Source: Candidatus Muiribacterium halophilum | GTDB taxonomy: Bacteria > Muiribacteriota > Muiribacteriia > Muiribacteriales > Muiribacteriaceae | Reading direction: 5' to 3' | Assembly: GCA_002869225.1 (NCBI GenBank) | Contig: PKTG01000138.1 | Location: 1-34,855, forward strand | Length of the DNA stretch: 34,855 nucleotides | Shown here: in pieces, positions 1 to 9,861 of the stretch | Position numbering within the stretch: position 1 is the stretch's first letter | Layout: every line of letters starts with the position of its first letter | Translations under genes and position numbers: made by a program | Notes under the pieces: model-generated | Databases searched by the model: none | Seen by the model: the letters and a program-made list of their open reading frames with translations, nothing else | What the model was told of the DNA's origin: nothing

Positions 1-1902
1 AAATCTTTCTTTTGGAAGAGATTTATCACCGTTAGCATTATAGACAATAGTTCCAATAGAACCATCCTTGAATTTAATAGTGATTATTATGTTGTCTTCT
101 GTATTTATTTTAGAATTATCAGAAACTATACTTTCAGCATAGACTTTAACTGCTTTTGAAGCAGTAAAATAATGCATAAGATCAACAAAGTGACAAACCT
201 CTCCAAGTATTCTTCCACCACCTTTTTCGCTATCCTGAGTCCAGTGATCTTTAGGAATATGTCCAGCATTTACTCTGAAGTTCATAACAAGTGGTTCACC
301 AGTATATTTCATGACCTTCTTACATTCTTTTGCTACCGTTGAAAATCTTCTGTTAAAACCAACAAGTATTCTTGATTGTTTATTATCTTTCAAATACTCA
401 TTTAGCTCTTCGAGTTCTTCTTTATCTATCGTGACAGGCTTCTCCACAAATACGTTTTTTCCATTTTTAAGAGCGTTTAGCGAATAAGAACCATGAGTAT
501 CATGCTGAGTTGCTATATAGACAGTGTTTATATCATCATTTTTGAAAATATTCTCAACATCGGTAGAAGATTTTGAAAACCCGAATTTTTTTGCTACATT
601 CTTACTGTTAATACCGGTTCTTGTCACTACCGTATCCAGATTGATATCTTTTCCTTTTATATGAGGCAACAAATAACTTTGAGCAAATGAACCAGCCCCT
701 ATAAATCCAACATTGATTTCATTTAACGAAGTTGATGAAAGTTCAATTTCATCACTTATCATAGCTTTTTCTTCATGAGGATATTTTATAAGAATACCAA
801 TGTAATCCTCTTGTATTTTTCCAGTTATCATATCATAAGCTTTTGGAGCTTCATCTATATCAAATATATGTGTGATTAAAGGTTTGAGATCGATCTTTCC
901 CTGTGAAATAAGCTCTAAGAACGACTGCATGTTCCTTCCTTCTGTCCATCTTACATAGCCAAAAGGATAATCGTTTCCTTTTTCTTCATATTCTCTGTCA
1001 TATCTTCCAGGACCATATGAGCAAGACATCCTAAGATCAAGTTCTTTTCTGTAAAAATGTGGATTTCTTGGAATATTCATTCCAACTGCTCCTACAATTA
1101 TAACCTTTCCTTTTTTTCTTAGTATATCACTAGCAAATTCAACATGATCGTTTGAAGTTGTTCCTGCAGTTATAATAACTGAATCAAATCCATAACCATG
1201 GGTGAAATTCTCAAGAACACTATTTATAGATTCATCCTGTCTATTTATTGTATTTTCACAGCTTGTCTTTTTAGCAACTTCAACCATTTTCTGATCAACA
1301 TCAACTCCAAACACTCTACAACCGTTTGCCTTTAAAAGCTGACAGGTTATCTGACCCAATAGTCCTAGACCAATAACACATACATTGTGTCCTAGCTGCG
1401 GCTCAGCCTGTCTTACCCCCTGCATCGCAATCGCACCAAGTGTTGTAAAAGCCGCTTCCTCAAAAGATACGTTGTCTGGAATTCTTGCAACAAGATTTGT
1501 TTGAACAGAGACAACAGAAGCATGCGAAGCATAATCCTGACCTGCACAGGCTACCCTATCCCCTTCTTTAAACTTACCCTTCCCATCCATTGAAGCAAGT
1601 ACCGTTCCTGCAGTGCTATACCCTAATGCTTTTAAAGAATCGAGTTTTGTCATTACTTTTTTATAAGTCGATAGAAGACCTTCTTTTCTAACATTATTCA
1701 TAACCTGTTTAACAAGATCTGGTCTTTTTTTAGCTTTTCCCAGCATTGATGCTTTTCCTACATCAACTGTACTTTTTTCAGTTCCAGCACTTATTAGAGA
1801 AAAAGCGTTCTCAACAAGAACCATATTCTCTGTCAAAGTTGGTGCTGGTACATCATCTACATATAATTCACCGTTTTTAAAATTCTGTATTAACTGTTTC
1901 AT
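1..1902 (-). CDS. Bi-domain oxidoreductase: MDR alcohol dehydrogenase fused to Gfo/Idh/MocA dehydrogenase (3' end cut by window)
   Basis: I translated 634 codons from ATG 1902-1900 to the window edge with no stop. The N-terminal half reads as a medium-chain dehydrogenase, with a nucleotide-binding stretch around VCVIGLGLLGQITCQLL and then FGVDVDQKMVEVAK. The C-terminal half starts a second Rossmann fold (INVGFIGAGSFAQSYLLPH) and carries the EKP motif of the Gfo/Idh/MocA family (NVFVEKPVTIDKEEL), followed by GGGRILGEVCHFVDL. This fusion is common in exopolysaccharide clusters, often near asparagine synthase genes as here; its substrate is unknown. A good Shine-Dalgarno (TAGGAG) lies just upstream, in a 12-nt gap after the methyltransferase gene. 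The family usually runs to about 700 residues, so some 70-80 C-terminal residues should lie outside the window. Confidence 0.88.
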   Translation of the reverse strand, partial: MKQLIQNFKNGELYVDDVPAPTLTENMVLVENAFSLISAGTEKSTVDVGKASMLGKAKKRPDLVKQVMNNVRKEGLLSTYKKVMTKLDSLKALGYSTAGTVLASMDGKGKFKEGDRVACAGQDYASHASVVSVQTNLVARIPDNVSFEEAAFTTLGAIAMQGVRQAEPQLGHNVCVIGLGLLGQITCQLLKANGCRVFGVDVDQKMVEVAKKTSCENTINRQDESINSVLENFTHGYGFDSVIITAGTTSNDHVEFASDILRKKGKVIIVGAVGMNIPRNPHFYRKELDLRMSCSYGPGRYDREYEEKGNDYPFGYVRWTEGRNMQSFLELISQGKIDLKPLITHIFDIDEAPKAYDMITGKIQEDYIGILIKYPHEEKAMISDEIELSSTSLNEINVGFIGAGSFAQSYLLPHIKGKDINLDTVVTRTGINSKNVAKKFGFSKSSTDVENIFKNDDINTVYIATQHDTHGSYSLNALKNGKNVFVEKPVTIDKEELEELNEYLKDNKQSRILVGFNRRFSTVAKECKKVMKYTGEPLVMNFRVNAGHIPKDHWTQDSEKGGGRILGEVCHFVDLMHYFTASKAVKVYAESIVSDNSKINTEDNIIITIKFKDGSIGTIVYNANGDKSLPKERF

Positions 1903-1914
1903 CTATACTCCTAA

Positions 1915-2802
1915 TTATTTTTTTAAAAATACCCAAAGATGCCATCCAAATCTCTTTCCTAAAAAATCAATTAATTTTTCAGGCAGTACTTTATCAAACC
2001 CAAGTAAATGTCTTTTATTAAAAAAATGGATTTTAAAATTAATTGTTTTAAATGCGTAAAAAAGTTTTTTACAACTATTTTTATTCCATACTGAAGAATA
2101 TATATTATCAGGACCATCAGTTGATTTATGAATAAATGATCCCATCTTCAAATACTCAAGCTTATTCTTTTTAAGGTTTTTTAAATGTTTTTCTATTCTT
2201 TGAACAGGTTCTCCAGTTAATTTAGATACGATTTTAATCAAAAAAGGAAATGCGTTGATCAGCAAAAGACCTATTCTTCTCAAAAAGAATATTGAGACCC
2301 AATAGTTAAAAGAGTTTTTATGATATAGCATAATAACGGCTTTTCCATAAGGTTTTAATACTCTATGGATTTCTTATACGATCTTATCAATTTTTGGAGA
2401 ATGATGAATAACACCATGGGAATAAACAATATCAAAAAAATTGTCTTCAAATGGGATTTTTTCAGCATTATCCTTAATAATAGAATTATAATTTAAATCA
2501 AAAAGCTTAAATCTTTCTTTTAATCGCCTAACTGATTCATCGGTCAAATCAATCCCGTAATAATCCGCACCTCTTAAAGAGATTTGCATGGAATCCGCAC
2601 CTTGACCAAGTCCAATCTCCAACACTTTTTTATTTTTAAAATCAATTTGATCAAGTTCGTCTAAAATATGACCTTCTGTTCTATATCTAAATTCATCATA
2701 TTCTTCATAAAAGGCTTTATCCTGTTCATAAGAAATAAAGTTACTTCCACATGGATTTTCATTCCAGAATTCTCTTATTTCTTCTGTTTTATTCCTATTC
2801 AT
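1915..2802 (-). pseudogene. Class I SAM-dependent methyltransferase, interrupted by an in-frame TAA
   Basis: Read as one frame, 2802-1915 gives about 295 residues. The start MNRNKTEEIREFW overlaps the end of the asparagine synthase gene by 8 nt. SAM-binding motif I is KVLEIGLGQGADSMQI, followed by an acidic YYGIDLT strand and then FEDNFFDIVYSHGVIHHSP. Directly after SPKIDKIV the codon is TAA (2376-2374). The same frame then continues EIHRVLKPYGKAVIMLYHKN, the conserved strand-5 region of these enzymes, so one substitution (for example GAA to TAA) splits an intact gene. An ATG at 2826 is possible but lies inside the upstream gene. The C-terminal part (2331-1915) is basic and aromatic-rich. The methyl acceptor is unknown, probably a sugar of this polysaccharide. 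Real decay and sequencing error cannot be separated here. Confidence 0.75.
2374..2376 (-). other. In-frame TAA stop inside methyltransferase gene
   Basis: The stop lies between ...SPKIDKIV and EIHRVLKPYG, which are contiguous in class I methyltransferases. No indel is needed to continue the frame. Confidence 0.85.
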
Positions 2803-4691
2803 AATATTCCTTAAACCAAAGCTCAAGAGTTAATAGCTGGTAAATTTGATATGCATTATCTTTAAAACCTATTTTATCTTCATTAATTAATCTCTTAATA
2901 AAAGAATAATTAAAAATGTTCCTTTTTTAAATTCTATCTTTTGAAAGCATATCATTCACCATTTCAGAAAGCTCTCCAGATATCCATGATCTTATTGGTG
3001 CACCAAAAGAAGCTTTAGGTCTGTAGATTATCTCATTCGGAAGATAATTCTCTGCAACTTTTTTTAAAAGATATTTTTGAACACCATTTTTAATCTTTAA
3101 ATCTCCTGGAATATTCATAGCAAAATCAACAACTTCCTTATCAATAAAAGGGACTCTGACTTCAACAGATGCTGCCATTGATGCTCTATCAGTATAAGTA
3201 AGATTTAGACCATTCATGAACATACTAATATCTGTATTACACATCTTGTTTATCAGATCACCCTCTCTAATATTAAAGATATATTCATGAGAATCATAAA
3301 GCTCTTTAATCTCATTACTTATATTATCAGAAAACATATCATGAAAATCTTCCCTATCATAATACTAATAACTTCTCATATACTGCTCATGACCATCTTT
3401 TTTAGCTATATCTAAAAATCTTTTTAACCATCTTACAGGTTTTATACCATGCCCTGCTAGCTTCACAGGAGCATTATCAGAAAATCTTTCAATCAATTGT
3501 CTTCTTATAAAACCAGGTATTTTTTTTATATTTTTGAGAGTAAATTGTTGCAAGATGCCTTCTATAACCACCCAATATCTCATCAGCTCCCATACCAGAT
3601 AAAAGCACTTTGATTCCCATCTCTCTTGCCTGTTTACATATAAGATAAGTATTTATTGCTGCTGGATCACCAATAGGCTCATCAAGAAATGCTACTGCTT
3701 TCGGAAGTTCATCTGTTATTTTCGGTGAAATAACTATTTTCTCACTATCAAAACCAAACTTTTTTATAAGTTGGTCTGCATATTTTTCATCATCTGGCAT
3801 CTTTTCTATCTTTTTGTCTTCTTTTCTAGTGCCTATTGTAAAGGTCTTCATTTTTTCCCCATAATACTTTTGAGCCATTACAGATATCAGACTTGAATCA
3901 AGCCCTCCACTTAAAAATGAACACACTTCAACATCAGATACCAAATGCTTTTTTATACTGTTTTCAAATATATGTTTAAACTTTTCTATTATCTCACTCT
4001 CATTTAAATCAATTTTTTTCCTTGATACTTGATAATATTTTTTTATTGACATTGGACAAAATTTCTCTTTGGTAAAGAAACAACCTGATGGAAGTTTTTT
4101 TATTTCTTTAAACATTGAATAATTTTCAGGGACCCAAAGATAATTTACTGATGAAAGTAGAGCTGCCATATTTAAAGTAAGATCTTTTTTTATCTCTTTT
4201 TGTTTAACTATTGTCTTTAATTCGGATGCAAAAGCAAATCTATTATCATTTCCCTGATAATAAAAAAAAGGTTTAATACCAAAATGGTCTCTCGCTCCAA
4301 AAAGCCTTCCATTATTTTTATTATAAATTACAAATGAAAACATTCCTCTGAACTTATCAAGACATTTTTCACCGAATAATAAAAAACTCTCTAGTACCAC
4401 CTCAGTATCAGAGTTTGAAATAAAAGAAACACCTTTGTCTCTAAGCTCTTTTCTAATTTCATGAAAATTGTAAAGTTCGCCATTGTATACAATAATATGT
4501 TCTCTTTTTTCAAAAGGTTGATTAGCACTTTCGCTAAGGTCAATAATTGATAGTCTTTGATGAGAAAGTGATATATACTCATCATTCCATAGGCCCTGAT
4601 AATCTGGACCACGATGAAACTGTATTTTGTTTGCTTTTAAAGCTAACTCTTTATTATTTTCAAATCCAGAAAAACCACTTATTCCACACAT
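2795..4691 (-). pseudogene. asnB: Asparagine synthase (glutamine-hydrolysing) family amidotransferase, disrupted by one frameshift and two stops
   Basis: The start MCGISGF gives Cys2, the class II glutamine amidotransferase nucleophile. The glutaminase domain covers about residues 1-200, and the ATP-pyrophosphatase domain has the PP-loop FLSGGLDSS and later GMGADEILGGYRRH. The frame breaks at an A8 run (3520-3527): dropping one A joins SQKYKK to IPGFIRRQLIERF. In that frame a TAG (3367-3365) follows EQYMRSY before YYDREDFHDMF, and a TAA (2929-2927) follows MLSKDRI before KRNIFNYSFIKRL. The gene then ends normally with YQLLTLELWFKEYYE and TAG at 2797-2795. The span is 1897 nt, one more than a multiple of three, matching a single insertion and about 631 residues. 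Homologues in polysaccharide loci amidate sugar acids or act on unknown substrates. An RBS-like GAGATGAT lies before the ATG. Confidence 0.85.
3520..3527 (-). other. A8 homopolymer frameshift in asparagine synthase gene
   Basis: On the coding strand a run of eight A follows TAT. Seven A would keep the frame from the GGYRRHLATIYSQ segment into IPGFIRRQL. This is either a slippage site or a homopolymer sequencing error. Confidence 0.75.
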
Positions 4692-4700
4692 AAGATCATC

Positions 4701-5798
4701 TCAAACCAATTCTTTGAAAATATCATACATTTTATTTTCAAAATGATTTAATGTATATTTTTTCAAAAATTTTTCTCTTGCATTTTTACCAAGTTTAATT
4801 CGAAGCTCTTTGTTTTCAATCAAAAGTTCGATTTTTTCGGCTATTTTTTCTATATTTCTTTGTTCAACTAAAATACCGTTAATATCTTGATCTAGGATAT
4901 CAGGAATAGATGCTTCAAATGTAGTTATAATAGATTTAGCACATTGCATTGCTTCTAAAATTACTCCCGGGAATACTTCGTTTTTATAATAAGTTGGAAA
5001 AATAAAAATATCACTATTTAACAAGTACTCAAACTTCTCTTTCCCATACTTAGAACCCAGTACATTTACTTTTTTATCCAAGAGATTTTCTGTTAAGAAC
5101 TTATTTATATCTTTAAAAGTTACATCATATTCTTTTCCAATAATATCTGCTTGAAAATCTATTTGTTTTTCATTAATCAATTTTATCGCTTCTAGAAAAT
5201 CGTATATTCCTTTATCAGAAGCAAGATTAGACAAATATAATAATTTTATCTGTTTGTTATATTTTTCAACAATATCATCTTCATCAACTTCTATTTTGAT
5301 TCCATTATTAACTATAAATGGTTTGTTTTTATAAACAGTTTCAATATCAGCAGTTGGTATTTTAGATAAACAAATAACTTTGGTATTTCTAAAAACATCT
5401 TTATACAAAATTCTTTTCATCTTAGAAGAGTTTGCTTCTTTTTTTATTCCTTTTCCTCTTAAATGGTATAAGATTTTTTTTCTAAAAATCTTTAATAAAA
5501 AAACAAATAAAATATCTCTATAAAATGCTCCACCTACTGGTGATATGGTAAAATAGACTAAATCTATATTATAAACTAATATACAGTAAAACAATTTAAA
5601 AAAATAAAAAATTGACTTTAATATTTTTCTTAAAGAAATAGCTCCTATATCAAGCACATCTTTTGCAAAATTTAACGGAAAAACTATTAAATTGAACTTT
5701 TCATTTAATAACTCACTATCAATCAAAGATTGATTTCTTAAAGAAGCTCCATGAATTGGTGGCGGAGTTTGCACCAAAAACAATATATTGGGTTTCAT
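4701..5798 (-). CDS. Glycosyltransferase family 4 (GT-B)
   Basis: A 365-residue protein with the GT4 layout. The N-terminal domain begins NILFLVQTPPPIHGAS. A mid-protein linker reads FIVNNGI and then LLYLSNLASDKGIYDFLEA. The C-terminal donor-site signature is FPTYYKNEVFPGVILEAMQ, containing the E-x7-E element. The hydrophobic stretch near residues 60-110 is probably membrane association, not a true anchor. ATG at 5798 is preceded by an AAGGGGA-like RBS. It ends 9 nt before the asparagine synthase start. It probably adds one sugar to the lipid-linked repeat unit on the cytoplasmic face. Donor and linkage cannot be read from sequence. Confidence 0.88.
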   Translation of the reverse strand: MKPNILFLVQTPPPIHGASLRNQSLIDSELLNEKFNLIVFPLNFAKDVLDIGAISLRKILKSIFYFFKLFYCILVYNIDLVYFTISPVGGAFYRDILFVFLLKIFRKKILYHLRGKGIKKEANSSKMKRILYKDVFRNTKVICLSKIPTADIETVYKNKPFIVNNGIKIEVDEDDIVEKYNKQIKLLYLSNLASDKGIYDFLEAIKLINEKQIDFQADIIGKEYDVTFKDINKFLTENLLDKKVNVLGSKYGKEKFEYLLNSDIFIFPTYYKNEVFPGVILEAMQCAKSIITTFEASIPDILDQDINGILVEQRNIEKIAEKIELLIENKELRIKLGKNAREKFLKKYTLNHFENKMYDIFKELV

Positions 5799-5983
5799 TT
5801 TAAATATAATTCCCCTTTAAAGATATTTTCAATTTCAGCAAATTTAAAAAACAGACAATATAATAACATTATTTCAGGATATTCTAAAATATTTTCTCCC
5901 AACCCGATAAAAAAGAGAAAGAAGGTAATTATAACTATAAAATCACAGTTTATTAAACTCATTTTATCCTGTTTATTCTGTAT
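5799..5983. other. Gap between the Wzy-like and GT4 genes, no feature recognised
   Basis: 185 AT-rich bases. Apart from an AAGGGGA-like RBS for the GT4 gene I see no hairpin, repeat, promoter or ORF that I would support. Confidence 0.6.
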
Positions 5984-7120
5984 TTAAAATGCAATAAACT
6001 TTTTAATTCTTTTTATAAAAAAATAAAAAAATAATAAAAAAAACAATAGACCATATTCACTTAACGTCGAAATAAAAGATGAAAAAGGTTGATTTTTAAC
6101 TCCATCTTTCCCGCGAATGGAAGAAATTTTTTGATTCCACAATGGTAAAATGATTGTTTTCATTTTATATGACATTGATTTGTTTTTTTTAAAAATAAAA
6201 TTTGTCGAATAATCACCGTTTAATAAAAATGAAGATCTGCTATTAAAAGTTCCAGGTCCATTACCAAAAAGCAAAAAACTGAAATCTGTTTTTGAAATAT
6301 CAAAATATTCCTTATATAAAAGAAATTTTCTCGGTATTTTTTCAGCTCTGTTATCTATATAATTTATATATATCTTAACAATAGTATTTCGAGCATATTT
6401 TACTGGTTTAAAATCACTGCTTCCAATTAATAAAAAAATAATTAAAAGAAATATGAATTTCTTTTTTATCTTTTTTTTGTAAAATAAAAAGAAAAATATT
6501 ATAGCAAAAATATAAAAAATTATTCCCAAGGAATAAAAAGAAAAAATAAATGATAAAAAGAAAAAAACAAATAGTCTTTTATTTTTCTTTTGATTAGTAT
6601 GAATAATTGTAGCAAAATAATATAATGAAATAATTGCGTTTAATATTCCATATCCGTGTTGTGCTAATCCACTTCCACCGTATAAACCCAAAAATCCAGT
6701 ATCATTCCCATCCTTTATAAAAGAAAGAAAAAACTGAAAAAAACCAATTAAATTAAAAAAAACTAATAAAGTAGTAATTTTACTCAAAAGATTTTTATTC
6801 AAAAGATTTTTTGAATAAAACGGTTTTGAAAAAAAAATCAATATTAACGGAAAATAGAAATAAAAAGACAACAAATAATTTTTCAAAAGCAACTGATTAT
6901 TTAACAAAAACCGAAAAATAATCATCAAAAAAAAATAGAATAAAAAAAGTAAGCTTTCTACACTAATAAGTTTTTTTTTTTTAAACAAAAACGGAAAACA
7001 AAATATTAATGGAAAAATCAATTCTCTAAAAAAAGTACAAAAAACAATCGCAAATGAACTAAACAATAATTCAAATTTTTTTAAAATTAAAAATCTATTT
7101 ATAATACTACTTTTCCCCAT
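5984..7120 (-). CDS. wzy: O-antigen polymerase-like multi-spanning membrane protein (Wzy candidate)
   Basis: A 378-residue, extremely hydrophobic, Phe/Ile/Leu-rich protein. I see roughly ten membrane segments and one large polar loop at about residues 240-340 (NYIDNRAEKIPRKFLLYKEYF... to GKDGVKNQPFSSF). A late polar loop flanked by helices is typical of Wzy and O-antigen ligase families. The segment LLFGNGPGTFNSRSSFL resembles the glycine-rich part of O-antigen polymerase loops. Wzy proteins share almost no sequence, so the call rests on topology and on company with wzx and wzz. The ATG overlaps the end of the upstream gene by 14 nt. WaaL-type ligase is the main alternative. Confidence 0.7.
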   Translation of the reverse strand: MGKSSIINRFLILKKFELLFSSFAIVFCTFFRELIFPLIFCFPFLFKKKKLISVESLLFLFYFFLMIIFRFLLNNQLLLKNYLLSFYFYFPLILIFFSKPFYSKNLLNKNLLSKITTLLVFFNLIGFFQFFLSFIKDGNDTGFLGLYGGSGLAQHGYGILNAIISLYYFATIIHTNQKKNKRLFVFFFLSFIFSFYSLGIIFYIFAIIFFFLFYKKKIKKKFIFLLIIFLLIGSSDFKPVKYARNTIVKIYINYIDNRAEKIPRKFLLYKEYFDISKTDFSFLLFGNGPGTFNSRSSFLLNGDYSTNFIFKKNKSMSYKMKTIILPLWNQKISSIRGKDGVKNQPFSSFISTLSEYGLLFFLLFFYFFIKRIKKFIAF

Positions 7121-8498
7121 TTATGTATATCTCTTTACAATATTTTTTTTGAATTACTTTATAATCCAATTTTTCATCATAGCCTAAATTTATATTCATA
7201 TCATTTAAAAATCTAAAGTATTTATTTTGAATGTTTTCAACGGATAAATAATCATCTTCTTTTAATTCTGCTAATTTATTATTTTTTGCTAATTTATAAA
7301 TAGGTGTTTTTAATTTCATATAATCAAATATCATACAACTCAATTTTAAAGAAATATCCTTCAAAATATGTAAAAAATCCTGCTTTAAAACTTTGAATTT
7401 GAAAGGAAGGAACTTCTTATTAGGATTTTTTAAAATATCTTCTAACGCTAAACAATATTTTAAATAAGCATAATTATCTCTCATCTTTCCAACAAAATAT
7501 TCATATTTATTATATATCTCATCACTGTATTTCTTGCTAATATATTTTTCAGGGTTTTTACATATTTTCAATACTTTAGATTCATCTATCCAATTGTAAT
7601 AATTGTACACTTCTTGATCTAAAAATTTTGGAACTTCGACAAGTTTAATATTGTACATCATAACATTCGCTGCTATGCACTCAAATAGCGTTGTAGAAGT
7701 ATAACCAAAGGCAATTTTTGATCGAATTATCAGATCAGAAATATCACCAACAAAATTTATTTCTATATTTTCCTTTTCATATTTTTTATAAAAATCTATT
7801 TTTTCTCCTGGATGCATTCGGATCACAAATTTCTTATCTTTGTTTTCGGATGCTGCTTTATCAATAATATTAACAAATTTATTTCTTGCTTCAATAGCCA
7901 AACTTCTATAATCGACCCAATCAGGTATATTATAAGTTTTTTTATGAACCATAAATTGTTCTTCTGTAAAATCAGCAATTGAAAAATCTGAAATAAATAA
8001 ATAATCAATATCTTTAATTATGTTTTTTCTAGACATCTTATCAATTATTTCATATCTGATATTATTAACTTTATATATTTTTTCAGTAGATACTTTGGCA
8101 ACTTTGACTAATAATTCAGCAAAATAATCACTCCAAACAATATGATACTGAACTTCTTCATTATATTGTGATAAATTAGAAAGATTTAATTTTTCTTCAA
8201 ATAATACACTTTCAGATAAAGGTTCACTATGTGTGTGAACAATATTTGTTTTAAAATGCCATGCTCTACTGTAGGTTGATTCCATTCTACGTACATTATA
8301 AGATGGTGTTAATAAAAGATCATAATTATTTTGAATTTCATCAAAGTATGAGCTTTTATAAAAAGAATTTTGAATATCCTGGTGTTTTACATCGAAATTT
8401 ATATTACTATTCTGTTCAATCAAATATTTAATAACAAAGTTAAAATTCAAATCTCGATTTATAACATCAATGTAGGATAGTATTTTTTTATTTTTCAT
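7107..8498 (-). CDS. Surface carbohydrate biosynthesis GT-B protein, possible nonulosonate transferase
   Basis: A 463-residue soluble protein, no signal peptide. It resembles the loosely defined 'surface carbohydrate biosynthesis' GT-B group. The middle carries THSEPLSESVLFEEK and later KFVIRMHPGEKIDFY (an HP motif), followed by SDLIIRSKIAFGYTSTTLFECIAANV, an S/T motif at the start of a helix. HP and S/T motifs in this order bind CMP-sugar in bacterial sialyltransferases (GT38/52/80), and a related pair occurs in CDP-glycerol transferases. Two CMP-ulosonate pathways are encoded in this operon, so transfer of a legionaminic-type acid is a reasonable but unproven role. ATG 8498 follows an AAAGG-like RBS. 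Confidence 0.55.
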   Translation of the reverse strand: MKNKKILSYIDVINRDLNFNFVIKYLIEQNSNINFDVKHQDIQNSFYKSSYFDEIQNNYDLLLTPSYNVRRMESTYSRAWHFKTNIVHTHSEPLSESVLFEEKLNLSNLSQYNEEVQYHIVWSDYFAELLVKVAKVSTEKIYKVNNIRYEIIDKMSRKNIIKDIDYLFISDFSIADFTEEQFMVHKKTYNIPDWVDYRSLAIEARNKFVNIIDKAASENKDKKFVIRMHPGEKIDFYKKYEKENIEINFVGDISDLIIRSKIAFGYTSTTLFECIAANVMMYNIKLVEVPKFLDQEVYNYYNWIDESKVLKICKNPEKYISKKYSDEIYNKYEYFVGKMRDNYAYLKYCLALEDILKNPNKKFLPFKFKVLKQDFLHILKDISLKLSCMIFDYMKLKTPIYKLAKNNKLAELKEDDYLSVENIQNKYFRFLNDMNINLGYDEKLDYKVIQKKYCKEIYINGEK

Positions 8499-8513
8499 TT
8501 TTCAAAACCTTTT

Positions 8514-9854
8514 TCAGTTAAATATCTTATCTATAAGATCTTCTAATCTTTCGGAATATTTTTTTTCTGGTCTTTCTATTATATATTTCAGATCTTCATC
8601 AAAATCACTTTCAGCATTTTCATTATTAAGCATCTCCTCAAATTTAGTTGTCAGATTTTTTATATCATAACACATTTCAAAGGATTTTATATTCTCTATT
8701 CCTTCAAAATGTTCATAATTTTCAAGAACATCCTTAGGATTTGTATAATGAATTTTATCATCATACGCTATTGTCAATACTCTTTTTTTCATTATAGCTG
8801 CTTCTATAATCATCGTAGTTAAGGGAGAAATTACAAACAAAGAATCCTTCAAAAGCCTAGGATAATATTTCAATGATGGCGAAGCTGCATCTTCATATTT
8901 TTTAACATAGTTGTTTTTTAAAAAATAATAATATCCTTTTATTTGTTTATCTAACAGAACATTTTCAAAATCTTCTTCTATAAAATAATCAAAACAATCT
9001 CTAGGAGCTCTAAAAGGATGTGGGCGATAAATTATTTTAATATCCTTAATATTATTGTCAATCAAATATTGATCAAGAATCTTTAAAGGTGTTATCTCAT
9101 CATAAGGAACATAACAACAAGTAAATATAACATATTTAAAGTTAAAAATCGGATTGTCCATATTGTGCTTATAAAAATAATAAAAATCAAACCTTGGCGT
9201 ACCTATTTTAAAAATTTGTTCTTTTTTATAATCATGAATATCAATTGCATGTTTTACACTTTGTTCGCCCCAAACAGCTATAAAATCTGTCTTTTCTAAA
9301 AAGATTGTCTTACTTGAGACATTATCCCAACCATCAATAAGACTCAATGTTTTAATATTTTTCTTCTTACACAATTTAATTATATCTTCTTGTATAAGAC
9401 TTATATCTTTAAATGGCATCATAACCAAATCAGGTTTTTCTTCTTCCAGAATTTTTTTCATCTCCTTATTATGACCAATAAATTTATCAACAAAAAACAA
9501 GACACTCTTGTATATTGGCTTAAATGTCATGAAACCAAATATTTTATCTCTAATCTTGAATTTTATTCCTTTTTTATTCCAATTATGATAATACTTGAAT
9601 TTAAAGCTTTTGGATTTATTAAAATGTTTTTTGTTAACAAGATATTTTCTAAGTTTTAATATTTTTTGATATTTTTCCGTCGTTTTAACATACCCTTTAA
9701 ATTCATCATACTTTTCAAGAATATATTTTTTTAAAATGTTTTCGTTTGCATATATTACTTTTTCATAATTTTTTAAATCAAAAGTATTTTCGGTAAAATG
9801 ATTTCTGACATAAACATCACTATCAATATATATTAAAACTTTTTTTTTATTCAT
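8514..9854 (-). CDS. Putative GT-B glycosyltransferase with SLIDGWDN, RPHP and S/T motifs
   Basis: A 446-residue protein starting KKVLIYIDSDVYVRNHF. I recognise no named family with confidence. Visible elements are TLSLIDGWDNVSSKT (a D-G element followed by a conserved-looking WDN), IGTPRFDFYYFY, KIIYRPHPFRAPRD (HP motif) and VISPLTTMIIEAAIMKKRVLTIAY (S/T motif plus donor-side helix). This order recalls bacterial sialyltransferases and TagF/CDP-glycerol-like transferases. It stands directly after the NeuA-like gene and before another HP-motif protein, which favours transfer of a CMP-activated acid sugar. RBS GAGGGA precedes ATG 9854. Confidence in a GT-B fold is moderate; confidence in the donor is low. 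Confidence 0.55.
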   Translation of the reverse strand: MNKKKVLIYIDSDVYVRNHFTENTFDLKNYEKVIYANENILKKYILEKYDEFKGYVKTTEKYQKILKLRKYLVNKKHFNKSKSFKFKYYHNWNKKGIKFKIRDKIFGFMTFKPIYKSVLFFVDKFIGHNKEMKKILEEEKPDLVMMPFKDISLIQEDIIKLCKKKNIKTLSLIDGWDNVSSKTIFLEKTDFIAVWGEQSVKHAIDIHDYKKEQIFKIGTPRFDFYYFYKHNMDNPIFNFKYVIFTCCYVPYDEITPLKILDQYLIDNNIKDIKIIYRPHPFRAPRDCFDYFIEEDFENVLLDKQIKGYYYFLKNNYVKKYEDAASPSLKYYPRLLKDSLFVISPLTTMIIEAAIMKKRVLTIAYDDKIHYTNPKDVLENYEHFEGIENIKSFEMCYDIKNLTTKFEEMLNNENAESDFDEDLKYIIERPEKKYSERLEDLIDKIFN

Positions 9855-9861
9855 TGTTTTA

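Noticed and set aside
5751-5987. 78-residue plus-strand ORF across the GT4/Wzy gap
   Set aside because: It overlaps the GT4 start antisense, has no RBS and no recognisable domain.
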